Shown here: positions 29,401 to 37,701 of the stretch, piece after piece
Layout of the letters: each line of letters starts with the position of its first letter
Position numbering within the stretch: position 1 is the first letter of the stretch
The notes under the pieces: model-generated
What the model was told of the DNA's origin: nothing
What the model saw: only the letters and a program-made list of their open reading frames with translations
Databases searched by the model: none
NCBI GenBank assembly: GCA_023356605.1
Contig: JAKQYE010000007.1
Coordinates: forward strand, 1-55,655
Length of the DNA: 55,655 nt
Direction of reading: 5' to 3'
Source of the DNA: Trichodesmium sp. MAG_R02
Lineage (GTDB): Bacteria > Cyanobacteriota > Cyanobacteriia > Cyanobacteriales > Microcoleaceae
Position numbers and translations under genes: made by a program

Positions 29401-30279
29401 GCTTTGACCACTAACACTCGGTGCAGTATAACCGATTTTGTCACTACCATCATTATTAATGGCAGAACCTAAAATAACCCCGTGAATAGTATCACCATCT
29501 TCCAAGGCTTCATCTAAACGTTTAAGTAAAACCACTCCTACCCCACCACCGACAACTGTACCTTGTGCTTTTGCATCAAAGGCACGACAATGACCATCAG
29601 GAGATAAGATCATACCTTCTTGATACAAATAGCCTTGTTTTTGGGGTAAAAAAAGTGAAGCGCTTCCAGAAACAGCAAGATCCGATTCAAAATTTAACAA
29701 ACTTTGACAAGCAATATGTACTGCTACTAATGAAGTAGAACAAGCTGTTTGTATAGTAACAGCAGGTCCTTTTAAGTTTAATTTATAGGCAGTATGAGTA
29801 GCTACAAAATCTTTTTCATTGAGAGTCATTAAGCGGTATTCTCCCACAGTAGCTAATAACTCTTGCCAATGAGGTTTTAAATAGTAACGTTGATAAGTAT
29901 TATTTGTTATACCTGCATAAATACCAATACGACTATCTGTTGTAGTGGGAGGATAACCTGCTTGTTCTAATACTTGCCATACAGTCTCCATGAACAGTCT
30001 TTGCTGTGGATCACTAATTTGTGCATCACGTCCATTCATCTCAAAAAAGTTAGCATCAAAACTATCAATATCCTCAATGAATGTACCTGCTTTGACATAA
30101 TGAGGATTTTGTAATAATTCTGGATCAACTCCGTTACTTAATAATTCCTGATCAGAAAAATTAATTATTGCTTCATGTCCATGTTTTAATAGTTCCCAAA
30201 ACTCATCTATATTAGTTGCACCCGGAAACCTTCCGGATAAACCAATAATAGCAATTCCCAATGATTCATTTTCATTCAT
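26488..30279 (-). CDS. Type I polyketide synthase, KS-AT-ACP-TE
   Basis: A 1263-residue single-module PKS. The ketosynthase (~6-430) has Cys180 in TACSTS, His316 in HGTGT and His356 in NIGH, all intact. The acyltransferase (~530-870) has GHSIGE with Ser624 and a THGFHS-type motif at 719-724, which argues for malonyl-CoA rather than methylmalonyl-CoA. ACP: FFEVGGDSL with Ser954. The thioesterase (~1015-1260) has LMHPVGG, GGTSFGG with Ser1090, a following Asp in LIDTPS (1117) and His in GNHITM near the end. No ketoreductase, dehydratase or enoylreductase is present, so the added unit keeps its beta-keto group unless acted on in trans. The terminal thioesterase means this module releases the product. 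It is divergent from the radical SAM run. Confidence 0.95.
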   Translation of the reverse strand: MNENESLGIAIIGLSGRFPGATNIDEFWELLKHGHEAIINFSDQELLSNGVDPELLQNPHYVKAGTFIEDIDSFDANFFEMNGRDAQISDPQQRLFMETVWQVLEQAGYPPTTTDSRIGIYAGITNNTYQRYYLKPHWQELLATVGEYRLMTLNEKDFVATHTAYKLNLKGPAVTIQTACSTSLVAVHIACQSLLNFESDLAVSGSASLFLPQKQGYLYQEGMILSPDGHCRAFDAKAQGTVVGGGVGVVLLKRLDEALEDGDTIHGVILGSAINNDGSDKIGYTAPSVSGQSDVILEAQSAAGIDSNDISYIETHGTGTALGDPIEIEALTQAFKTHTQRHGYCAIASVKTNIGHADTTAGIAGLIKTVLALKYRQIPASINYTTPNPKIDFANSPFFVNKHLKNWEVEGNKPRYAGVSSFGIGGTNAHVILTEAPQRKPSSSSRPLQLITLSAKTATALDSTTYNLAKFLEQNSQLFLPDVAYTLNKGRQSFIHRRLLVSKDIKDTVEKLSTPENLYTQTITEKEPKVVFLFPGQGSQYLNMTGGLYNSESVFRETLDQCAVILLSHLGKDLRSLLYSDHPENKNQLQQTAITQPVLFAVEYSIAKLWMSWGVKPQAMLGHSIGEYVAACLAGVFSLEDALSLITFRGKLIQSLPSSAMLAVKMSAESVQSWLTPDLSLAVVNGVNRCVLSGSHEEIKNLQQKLENQGISCRQLHTSHGFHSHLMEPILAPFANYLKKIKLNPPTLPYLSNLTGTWITEAQATEPNHWVSHLRHTVKFKDNLQALFQWKGDIFLEVGPSSALSTLTQQHPDKSPNLKTLSSLPRSRQTDNQAEKIQLLTTLGQLWANNVSVDWDNFYSSEKRYRLPLPTYPFERQRYWIDVTRPLPQAISSPEKIAKGTLSPATVANTNISKTDIKREFTPFEQKIAQIWTQCLGISNLSVDTDFFEVGGDSLLATQLITLLNTQLNIDLDTHSLLQAPTIAELTLLINQKNQQLDTETSFPNLVVKIQAGNPTWKPLILMHPVGGHVYFYRELAHHLDSQLPIYGIRAQGVEGEAAPLRTIPEMVEVYTEALQSFQPHGPYYLGGTSFGGTLAFAIAQELISQGETVAFLALIDTPSPDNMPYEFDETSNILFYLLEVGNNLDLKGFDSLDEEQQLDFYLRNSGDKFKSRKELKIMLQLFKANLRAMRNYQPSVYGGKIHFFLARQRDEFNAKTPAHGWIGLAEKGIEIYSIPGNHITMNKEPNVQYLGECLQECLKHIT

Positions 30280-30411
30280 GAGTAAAAATCCTGATCTTTA
30301 AGAGAATATAAATTCTTATAAACTGGTTTACCAGACTTAATTATTCTAAAATAGGCAAAAATGTCAAGAATAGTATAGTATCTAGAAATATAAAACTCAA
30401 GCATACCAAAG

Positions 30412-30459
30412 TTGTTTAGAATAGATGTAAATACTTCTACTTATCTCTATTCTAAACAA
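30412..30459. promoter_or_regulatory. 14-bp perfect inverted repeat in the divergent intergenic region
   Basis: TTGTTTAGAATAGA (30412-30425) and its exact complement TCTATTCTAAACAA (30446-30459) are separated by 20 bp, midway between the PKS and the first radical SAM gene. A smaller palindrome, AAACCATGGTTT, follows at ~30465. This could be an operator controlling both halves of the cluster, or an RNA hairpin in one of the leaders. The rest of 30280-30631 shows no coding potential. Confidence 0.45.
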
Positions 30460-30631
30460 GTAGTAAACCATGGTTTATTGATAAGAACCTCTCAGTTTAT
30501 TGACAAGATGCCTTTGGCCTGCCCCCTAAAAGATTAAATTTTGTTTCAATATCTCAAATAAAAACATTATCTGGTATATTCATTGGGTATGGCTAAAAGT
30601 CTACCTTCTCAAACAAAGAAGCTATTAATAT

Positions 30632-31804
30632 ATGCACCCTAAAACAAATATTAAGTTTGACCAAGAAACATTTGAGAGAATGAAGCGAGATATTGCACTA
30701 CTCTCGAAAAGCCATCGAGGTAGAACAACTTCTCCTACCTACGCTACTAAACTACCAGAAGAAATTGGAGTTCAATTAACCTACCGTTGTAATCTAAGAT
30801 GTGATACCTGTTTTCAATGGAATGATCAAGGATTTTTTCACCATCTTAATAAGGCACAATTACGGGGTGAATTAGATGTCTCTGTATTTGAAAAAATCCT
30901 TAGTGAAACTACAGAAGCTAAATCTAATTTGTATCTTTGGGGTGGGGAACCCTTAGTACATAGAGACTGGGCTGAAATTTGTAACCTGATTGGTAAAGAT
31001 CCTCGTTGGACAGTAATTTGTACTAATGGATTACTAATTGAAAAAGAATTAGACTCTTTATTACCCATCTCCGAACATTTAGTATTATTAATCAGTGTAG
31101 ATGGTTTCAAAGAAGATAATGATGCTATTCGAGGTAAAGGCACATTTGAGAAAGTTCTTAAAAATATAGATCTAATTCAGTCCTTACAAAAAAGAGGTGA
31201 ATTTAAAGGGAAAGTTTCTTTAAGTACGGTTTTAAATGGTGAAATTGCACCTAGACTTTATGAGTTTGTGGCATACTGTGAAAGTTTAGAAATAGATAGT
31301 CTTTATCTAGTTTATCCTTGGTATATTCCTAAGAAAGTAGCTTATAAAATGGATGAATATTATCAAACTAATTTCAGTTGGTTAAATCCTTTACCTACTT
31401 ATACTACTCCTAGTTGGCATTCTTATACTTATCATGTAGATCCTGACAAAGTAAGCATATTACGTCAACAAATTGAGAAAATTAACGATCGTTATTGGAA
31501 TATACGAATTAGATATCAACCTGCTTTAGAAGCAGATGAATTTTCAGCGTTTGTTGGTGGTAGTGATCAACCAGGACAACGCCGAAAACAATGTCTTTCT
31601 ATCTCTAATCGCATGGATGTATTGGCTGATGGTAGTGTCAGTTCTTGTAAACTATTTCCTGAGTTTAGTGTAGGTAACCTATATGAGAAAGGAGTAGTAG
31701 AAATTTGGCACAGCGAAAACTTTAAGAAAGTTAGGGAAACTATTCATGGAAGTTTAACTCCCATTTGTTCTAAATGTGTATTGCTCTATCGTCATGGTAT
31801 TTAA
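30632..31804 (+). CDS. Radical SAM protein with SPASM-like C-terminus (rSAM1)
   Basis: A 390-residue protein. After ~45 extra N-terminal residues comes the 4Fe-4S/SAM motif Cys53-x3-Cys57-x2-Cys60 in LTYRCNLRCDTCFQW, then WGGEPLVHRDW, the GGE SAM-binding region. The C-terminal third has the SPASM pattern: CLSISN, then DGSVSSCKLFPEFSVGNLYE, EIWHSENFKKVR and PICSKC. SPASM enzymes carry extra Fe-S clusters and act on peptides or on carrier-bound or sugar substrates. It opens the plus-strand run and is ~50 bp from the carbamoyltransferase. The substrate is unknown. Confidence 0.85.
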   Translation: MHPKTNIKFDQETFERMKRDIALLSKSHRGRTTSPTYATKLPEEIGVQLTYRCNLRCDTCFQWNDQGFFHHLNKAQLRGELDVSVFEKILSETTEAKSNLYLWGGEPLVHRDWAEICNLIGKDPRWTVICTNGLLIEKELDSLLPISEHLVLLISVDGFKEDNDAIRGKGTFEKVLKNIDLIQSLQKRGEFKGKVSLSTVLNGEIAPRLYEFVAYCESLEIDSLYLVYPWYIPKKVAYKMDEYYQTNFSWLNPLPTYTTPSWHSYTYHVDPDKVSILRQQIEKINDRYWNIRIRYQPALEADEFSAFVGGSDQPGQRRKQCLSISNRMDVLADGSVSSCKLFPEFSVGNLYEKGVVEIWHSENFKKVRETIHGSLTPICSKCVLLYRHGI

Positions 31805-31851
31805 TTCCTATGAGTATTCTTTCTTAATTATTCAATGAAAAAAATTGTACA

Positions 31852-33588
31852 ATGAAAATCTTAGGAATAATCGGGCGTTCAGACATTCCTACGGCCCATG
31901 ACGGTTCTGCCGCTTTAATTATCGATAACAAGATTAAATTTGCTATTGAGCAAGAACGTTTAACCAGACATCGTTATGCAGAAGGAGAAGGTGCTGCGGA
32001 TGCAGCTCAAGCTTGTTTAGAACAAGCTAGGCTTCAACTGTCGGATATAGACTATATTGCTTATGGTTGGCTCGAAGACCTCAAGTCTGGAACTAAAGTT
32101 TCCCAAGAAATAACGGTTTCCGATGAACTCACACCCATTATTTTACCGCCAAAACAATTTGGCTATAAAGATCCTCCTCCGATTAATTTTGTACAACATC
32201 ATCATACTCATGCGGCAGTTACATTTTTTACCAGTGGATTTGATAGTGCAGGTGTACTGGTAATTGATGGACAGGGGGAAGGTGTAGCGATCTCTTTATT
32301 TCATGCTCAAGGGGATAAAATTGAACCGATAGAAACTTATCCTGTGATTAATTCTATGGGAATGTTCTATGGTGCAGCCAGCGCACGTGCTGGATTTGGT
32401 TGGCATCCAGGACCAGGTAAGTTAATGGGTTTAGCTCCCTTTGGACAAATTAGACAGCCCATTGACTTTAAATTTGACCCAGATACAGGGCATTTTCTAC
32501 TACCAGCACCTATACAAAAAGCTATTAATGAAAGTTCTACACCTCCAACAGCTGATGATGTAGGAATGTTTTGGGTACATTATTTTGAAGATTATTTTTT
32601 CCCTTATAGACAAAATTGGGATACTTATAAAAGTTATTATGATGCTACTAACTATGTTGATTTTGCTGCTTCGGTTCAAAAAACCTTAGAAAACCTTGCT
32701 CATAATCTAGCCTTGCGTCTCAAAAAATTGACAGGAGAAAAAAACTTAGTATTAAGTGGTGGCTGTGCTTTAAATTGCAATATGAACTCCATGTTAAGTG
32801 AGTCTAAGCTTTTTGATAATCTTTACGTATTTCCGGCCGCTAATGATGCTGGTTGTAGTATTGGAGCAGCTTTAGCTTTATCTAACACCATAAAATCGCC
32901 AAAAATCTCAGTCAAAAGACTCATATCTCCTGGTTTCGGCCGTACTTATACAAATCAAGAAATTATTAAAGCCTTAACTAAATTTGGTTTTCAAGCCGAA
33001 AAACTTTCTGATGAGGAAATTGTGGATCATGTTGCTCAAGATTTAGCAGACAATAAAATTATCACTTGGTTTAGAGGTCAAGATGAATTTGGACCTCGTG
33101 CCTTAGGAAGACGAAGCTTTTTATCTAATCCATCTCAAAGAGAGACTTTAGGGCGCTTAAATAAAATTAAAGGGCGAGAAATGTGGCGACCTCTAGCACC
33201 TAGCATTTTAAGGGAAAAAGCGAATTTGGTTTTAGAAGGAGATCTAGAACCTGGTTTACACCGTTATATGTTAGGAATAGCGATCGTTAAATCAGAATGG
33301 CGTTCTAAAATTCCTGCCGTTGTTCATGTTGACTTTTCTACTCGTTCTCACCTTGTAGAAAAAGAACAAGATGGTATTTATTGGTCACTTATTAATAAAT
33401 TTTACGAAACGACAGGTATTCCTTTAGTCTGTAATACCTCTTTAAATATAGCTGGAGAACCTATTGTTCATAAACCAGAACAAGTTTTAGAAATTTATAC
33501 CAAACAAGATGATGTTCAAACTCTTGTTATTGAAAACTTTTATCTAACTAAAACTGAGAGCTTGTACAATCCCAATTTATCGTCTTAA
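31852..33588 (+). CDS. Carbamoyltransferase (NodU/CmcH/TobZ family)
   Basis: A 578-residue enzyme that would transfer a carbamoyl group from carbamoyl phosphate, via carbamoyl-AMP, to a hydroxyl of a sugar or antibiotic. The N-terminal Kae1-like domain has HDGSAALI, HHHTHAAVTFFTSGF and VIDGQGEG. The middle has LSGGCALNCNMNSML. The C-terminal YrdC-like domain has GPRALGRRSFLSNP, MWRPLAPSIL and NTSLNIAGEPIVHKP. Length and motif order match nodulation and antibiotic O-carbamoyltransferases. Together with the glycosyltransferases this strongly suggests a carbamoylated glycoside product. Confidence 0.93.
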   Translation: MKILGIIGRSDIPTAHDGSAALIIDNKIKFAIEQERLTRHRYAEGEGAADAAQACLEQARLQLSDIDYIAYGWLEDLKSGTKVSQEITVSDELTPIILPPKQFGYKDPPPINFVQHHHTHAAVTFFTSGFDSAGVLVIDGQGEGVAISLFHAQGDKIEPIETYPVINSMGMFYGAASARAGFGWHPGPGKLMGLAPFGQIRQPIDFKFDPDTGHFLLPAPIQKAINESSTPPTADDVGMFWVHYFEDYFFPYRQNWDTYKSYYDATNYVDFAASVQKTLENLAHNLALRLKKLTGEKNLVLSGGCALNCNMNSMLSESKLFDNLYVFPAANDAGCSIGAALALSNTIKSPKISVKRLISPGFGRTYTNQEIIKALTKFGFQAEKLSDEEIVDHVAQDLADNKIITWFRGQDEFGPRALGRRSFLSNPSQRETLGRLNKIKGREMWRPLAPSILREKANLVLEGDLEPGLHRYMLGIAIVKSEWRSKIPAVVHVDFSTRSHLVEKEQDGIYWSLINKFYETTGIPLVCNTSLNIAGEPIVHKPEQVLEIYTKQDDVQTLVIENFYLTKTESLYNPNLSS

Positions 33589-33606
33589 ACTCAACAGTAT
33601 TGAGCA

Positions 33607-33738
33607 ATGGCTACTAGATACGACAAAGGTTGGGTTAACTTTCTGGGAGGTATTTATTTGGTAGCCTCAGTCATTTTTATTAGCATAGCGATCGCCATCG
33701 ACCTGAGCCATACAATACCCATTTTATCAAATATTTAA
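33607..33738 (+). CDS. Small one-helix membrane protein, unknown
   Basis: A 43-residue ORF beginning MATRYDKGWVNFLGGIYLVA, with a hydrophobic helix at about residues 13-32, then DLSHTIPILSNI. It sits 18 bp after the carbamoyltransferase stop and 35 bp before the first GT2 gene, in the same direction. The ribosome-binding site is weak. The coding part contains a GCGATCGC site. It is not rich in Cys, Thr or Ser in the way radical SAM RiPP precursors usually are. I do not recognise it. It could be a real membrane partner of the glycosyltransferases or chance. Confidence 0.4.
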   Translation: MATRYDKGWVNFLGGIYLVASVIFISIAIAIDLSHTIPILSNI

Positions 33739-33773
33739 TTGATGACACGCCCTATGTTATAATAGTTGACATC

Positions 33774-34655
33774 ATGCAAATTTCTTTAGTATTATCAACT
33801 AAAAATAGAGTCAAAGAAGTTGGAGATTTTCTTAAGTCTTTAGCATCCCAAATTTATCAAAATTTTGAACTTATATTGGTTGACCAAAACTTAGATAATT
33901 GTCTAGAAGAATTAGTTAAAATATATAGCAAAAAATTCCCTATTTTGCACCTCAAACAATCACAAAGTGGAGTATCACGAGGACGTAATTTAGGAAGGTT
34001 ATATATTAAAGGTTGTCTTGTAGCTTTTCCTGATGATGATAGTATTTATCCTCCTGAAATATTAACTCAAGTTGTTGATTTTTTTCACAATCAACCTAAT
34101 TATGATGGTGTTATTGGTAGAGTTTATGAATTAGAAGAAGATCAAAATGCCTTTTTATATTGTGGTGATGATCATTCTGGTTTAGTTGATCTCGAAAGAG
34201 CATTAAGTATTGGTATTACTCATGCAATGTTTTACCGTTCTTCAATGGTTAAGACAATTATGTTTGATGAAACTATGGGACCAGGTGCTGGTACTTCTTG
34301 GGGTTGTGGGGATGATATTGATTATTTATTCCGTTGTATTAATGCAGATTTAAAAATTTATTACAATCCTCAATTAATTGTACGCCATCCTAACCCTTTT
34401 AAAATCTATAATTTTCCCCAATTGTTAAAACGAGAATATCACTATGGTAGAGGTAATGGTTATTTAATGAGCAATTATTTCTCTAGAAACTTTGTCATCA
34501 ATAAAATTCTCCAAGATATTCCCTATATATTCATTACCTTGTTTCAAGGTCAATGGAAGTATTGCGCCTATATTATGGCTACAATTTGGGGAATGTCTTT
34601 AGGATATTGGGATAGTTTTAACCAAATCATAAAAACTCAAACAAACAACATTTAA
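33774..34655 (+). CDS. Family 2 glycosyltransferase (GT2-a)
   Basis: A 293-residue GT-A fold enzyme. It starts MQISLVLSTKNRVKEVGDFL and has the nucleotide-sugar motif FPDDDSIYPP (the DxD equivalent), then an acceptor loop with GAGTSWGCGDDIDYLFRC (an ED-type catalytic acid). The C-terminus has hydrophobic stretches (FITLFQGQWKYCAYIMATIW) that may touch the membrane. It is a clear paralogue of the genes at 34669 and 36770. It probably adds a sugar to the product scaffold; donor and acceptor are unknown. Confidence 0.88.
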   Translation: MQISLVLSTKNRVKEVGDFLKSLASQIYQNFELILVDQNLDNCLEELVKIYSKKFPILHLKQSQSGVSRGRNLGRLYIKGCLVAFPDDDSIYPPEILTQVVDFFHNQPNYDGVIGRVYELEEDQNAFLYCGDDHSGLVDLERALSIGITHAMFYRSSMVKTIMFDETMGPGAGTSWGCGDDIDYLFRCINADLKIYYNPQLIVRHPNPFKIYNFPQLLKREYHYGRGNGYLMSNYFSRNFVINKILQDIPYIFITLFQGQWKYCAYIMATIWGMSLGYWDSFNQIIKTQTNNI

Positions 34656-34668
34656 TAATTAAGTCGTT

Positions 34669-35532
34669 ATGAAATTTTCATTAATTGTTGCTACCAAAAA
34701 TAGAGTGAGTGAAATTGAACGATTTTTGAGTTCACTTATTAATCAAAATTATCAAAATTTTGAAGTAATTATAGTAGATCAAAACCCTAATGATTGCTTA
34801 GAAAATATTGTCAAAAAATACAGTCAAAAATTCACTCTTAAACACGTGAAACGGACAAAACAGGGTACATCAGGGGCTCGTAACCAAGGACGTTTATTAG
34901 CAGAAGGAGATATTATTGCTTATCCTGATGATGATTGTCTTTATCCCCCCAATTTTCTCCATCAAGTTGCCCATTTTTTTCACAAAAATTCAACTTGGGA
35001 TGGTTTAACAGTAAGAGTTATGGATATAGAAAGCGATCAAGATGCTTTTGATTATTCCTTACAAGAATCTAGAAAAGTTGATGACTTGACAGGTTGGAGT
35101 TTAGGTATTGGTCCTTCAATAATTTTACGTTCTCATCTTGCCCAAAAAATAGCCTTTGATGAAGAAATGGGACCAGGTGCAACTTGGGTAGGAGGAGAAG
35201 ATACAGATTATTTATTACGCTGTCTTGACAGTGGGGCCAACATTTATTATGACAGTCAATTATTTGTCAAACATCCCAGACCATACAGAATCTATAATTA
35301 TCATCAATTAATTCAGCGAGAATTTACTTATGGACGGGGTTTTGGCTATTTATTAAAAAAACGTAACGTACATAATTCAATTGTATATCAGCAATTGTGG
35401 CAACCTATAACTCTAGGAATAAAATACACTTTATCTGGTAATTTTAAATATGCCTTACCTTGTCCAGGAATGGTTATTGGCAGAATTTTAGGATATTGGG
35501 AAGGAACAAAAAAATTTGCCGTTGCCAAATAA
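34669..35532 (+). CDS. Family 2 glycosyltransferase (GT2-b)
   Basis: A 287-residue GT2 enzyme starting MKFSLIVATKNRVSEIERFL, with YPDDDCLYPP as the metal/nucleotide-sugar site and GGEDTDYLLRCLDSG as the catalytic-acid loop. It starts 13 bp after GT2-a, so the pair is translated from one message. The same C-terminal pattern GRGFGYLLKK and a final hydrophobic patch are present. Sequence divergence from GT2-a and GT2-c suggests separate substrates. Confidence 0.88.
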   Translation: MKFSLIVATKNRVSEIERFLSSLINQNYQNFEVIIVDQNPNDCLENIVKKYSQKFTLKHVKRTKQGTSGARNQGRLLAEGDIIAYPDDDCLYPPNFLHQVAHFFHKNSTWDGLTVRVMDIESDQDAFDYSLQESRKVDDLTGWSLGIGPSIILRSHLAQKIAFDEEMGPGATWVGGEDTDYLLRCLDSGANIYYDSQLFVKHPRPYRIYNYHQLIQREFTYGRGFGYLLKKRNVHNSIVYQQLWQPITLGIKYTLSGNFKYALPCPGMVIGRILGYWEGTKKFAVAK

Positions 35533-35643
35533 GACTACAAGGAAGCAAAAAGCAAAAAAGAAAGAGAAATAGTTTTAAAACCAAACCTACATTATTTTTC
35601 TACTTTTATTCACTAACACCCAAAATTTAGCAAAAAAAGGAAA

Positions 35644-36639
35644 ATGAGTTTAAAATACGTTCAAATTGAAACTATTAGCACTTGTAACCATAAATGTTAT
35701 TTTTGTCCTGTATCTATGGATAAACGGCAAAAAAGTACTTTATCAATGGAAAGTGTAGAAAAGATTATAGAAGGAATCAAAAAATATCCCATTGAAACTA
35801 TTACTTTGAGTGGTTTTATGGAGGCAACTTATGATCCTAAACTGGTGGAAAAAATTACAGTTATACGTAAAGCAGGCTATGAAGTTTCTATTTATAGTAA
35901 TGGATCTGGTTTGAGACCTTCATTAACAGATCAACTCCTAGAATTAGGTGTTAGTAGTTTTACCTTTAACCTTTCAACTTTAGATGAAGCTCAATATTAT
36001 CAAACTAGAGGAACAAAAGATTTAACTAAAGTTTTACCTAATTTGGATTATTTATTAGCTCAAAAAGCTATACAAAATAATCAAACTCAAGTCACTATTG
36101 TTGTAGTAGGGGCTTTAGATGAGCGTCATGCTGAAAATGTAAAAATGATTCGTCAAAGATTTGCTAATACAGCAGTTTCTAATATTTTTATCATTCCTAT
36201 GGTAGAGTTCGCAGGCAAAAAAAATCAAGGATTATTACCGGTACCCTTAAGACATGAAAAATTACAAGGTTGTTTATGGCAAAGGGATCTTGAATGGTTA
36301 CATTTTGATGCTACAGGAGAAGCAATCTTATGTTGTCATGATTATTTTTCCCAATACAAGTTAGGAAATATTCAAACGGCAAATGTTGCAGATATTTATC
36401 AGGGAGACCCTATTCAACAATGGAGACATTGGATCAGTGGAGAAGAAGAAGCACCAGAAGATTTTATTTGCCGTCGGTGTGCTTATGCGACTTCTCATAA
36501 TCATATTGAATATTTACGTCAATGTTTTTGTAGTCGTTGTGAATTACCAAAATTACTAGGTAAAGAAAATTCTTGTAAGCAATGTGGTGATGTAGGGCTT
36601 GTTATTGAATATCTGGAAAACGAAGCTCTTGTTAATTAA
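35644..36639 (+). CDS. Radical SAM protein with extra C-terminal cysteine cluster (rSAM2)
   Basis: A 331-residue protein. The radical SAM motif is almost at the N-terminus: Cys14-x3-Cys18-x2-Cys21 in TCNHKCYFCPVSMDKRQ. TLSGFMEATYDP replaces the usual GGEP. The SPASM-like part has GEAILCCHDYFSQYKLGNIQ and FICRRC. Beyond it lies an added cysteine-rich tail, CFCSRCELPKLL..CKQCG, which looks like a zinc ribbon or another cluster site. It lies between GT2-b and GT2-c. The reaction is unknown; carrier-bound or sugar substrates are likely in context. Confidence 0.82.
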   Translation: MSLKYVQIETISTCNHKCYFCPVSMDKRQKSTLSMESVEKIIEGIKKYPIETITLSGFMEATYDPKLVEKITVIRKAGYEVSIYSNGSGLRPSLTDQLLELGVSSFTFNLSTLDEAQYYQTRGTKDLTKVLPNLDYLLAQKAIQNNQTQVTIVVVGALDERHAENVKMIRQRFANTAVSNIFIIPMVEFAGKKNQGLLPVPLRHEKLQGCLWQRDLEWLHFDATGEAILCCHDYFSQYKLGNIQTANVADIYQGDPIQQWRHWISGEEEAPEDFICRRCAYATSHNHIEYLRQCFCSRCELPKLLGKENSCKQCGDVGLVIEYLENEALVN

Positions 36640-36769
36640 AATAATTAATTTTTATTCAGCTCAAGTTTAGTTATTATTGATTCATAAATTTGAAATTTAA
36701 TATGATTATAAAATCAACCAATTAAAGCAACAAAAAGAGAAATAATTTTAACCTTTAATAAAGATAATT

Positions 36770-37651
36770 ATGAGTAAGGAAAATATACATTTGTCTCTAG
36801 TGTTATCTACTAAAAATAGAGTCAAAGAAGTTGAAAAATTTCTTGAATCTTTAGCATCCCAAACTTATAAAAATTTTGAACTAATTTTCATAGATCAAAA
36901 TAGTGATAATAGATTAGAAGAATTAATCAATACCTATAGTCAAAAATTTTCCTTAGAATACATTAAATATACTGAAACGGGGCTATCTCGTGCCAGAAAT
37001 AAAGGCTTAGAAAAGATTAAAGGAGAACTATTTGGTTTTCCTGACGATGATTGTATTTACCCTTCTATTTTTTTAGAACAAGTTGTTAACTTTTTTCAAA
37101 AATCTCCTCAATGGGGTGGTTTAATTATTAATGTTTTTGACTTAGAAGAGGATAAAGAGGCAATGCTTTTTAGACCTTTTGAAGCGGGAATTGTTGATTA
37201 TGAAAAAGGTTGGATGGTGGGAATGACAGCAGCTTTATTTTTTCGTAGTGACTTTGCCAAAAAAGTTAAATTTGATGAAGAGTTAGGACCTGGTACACCC
37301 TGGGGAGGTGCCGAAGATGTAGATTATTTATATGCTTGTTTAGATGCTGGAGCTAAAACTTATTTTGAACCTAAAATTGTTATTAGACATCCTACACCCT
37401 ATAAAATTTATTCAATTCCTCAATCAATTCGTAGAGAATATAATCATGGAAGAGGAGCAGGTTTTGTGATGGCGAAGTATAATTTTACTCTTAAGAAAGT
37501 GTTTAACTTAATCACTATTCCTTTAAGGGCTTTTCTCCCTACTATTTTTAAAGGGAAAGCAAGAGCAGCTTTATATTTTCCTGGTATATCTTTAGGAAGA
37601 TTACAGGGATATATCGGTTTTCTGACTCAAGGGAAAAAAACTCAAACTTAA
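36770..37651 (+). CDS. Family 2 glycosyltransferase (GT2-c)
   Basis: A 293-residue GT2 enzyme. LSLVLSTKNRVKEVEKFLES is nearly the same as in GT2-a, down to shared nucleotides, so one arose by duplication. FPDDDCIYPS is the nucleotide-sugar site and PWGGAEDVDYLYACLDAG the catalytic-acid loop. The C-terminus again has a hydrophobic segment. It is preceded by a 130-bp AT-rich gap and followed by rSAM3 50 bp later. Confidence 0.88.
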   Translation: MSKENIHLSLVLSTKNRVKEVEKFLESLASQTYKNFELIFIDQNSDNRLEELINTYSQKFSLEYIKYTETGLSRARNKGLEKIKGELFGFPDDDCIYPSIFLEQVVNFFQKSPQWGGLIINVFDLEEDKEAMLFRPFEAGIVDYEKGWMVGMTAALFFRSDFAKKVKFDEELGPGTPWGGAEDVDYLYACLDAGAKTYFEPKIVIRHPTPYKIYSIPQSIRREYNHGRGAGFVMAKYNFTLKKVFNLITIPLRAFLPTIFKGKARAALYFPGISLGRLQGYIGFLTQGKKTQT

Positions 37652-37701
37652 TTCTATCCTACTCGTAAACTTTAGTTCACTTTTGTATCACTCTAAAAAA
37701 C

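Noticed and set aside
2085..33700. Repeated GCGATCGC octamers (for example near 2088, 10633, 12970, 24228, 26985, 33692)
   Set aside because: These are HIP1 sites common in cyanobacteria. They are useful for recognising the organism type but are not a new element.
33590..33770. RiPP precursor peptide for the radical SAM enzymes
   Set aside because: I searched the gaps of the plus-strand run for short genes with leader-core form. Only the hydrophobic 43-residue peptide appeared, and it lacks a Cys/Thr/Ser-rich or repeated core.
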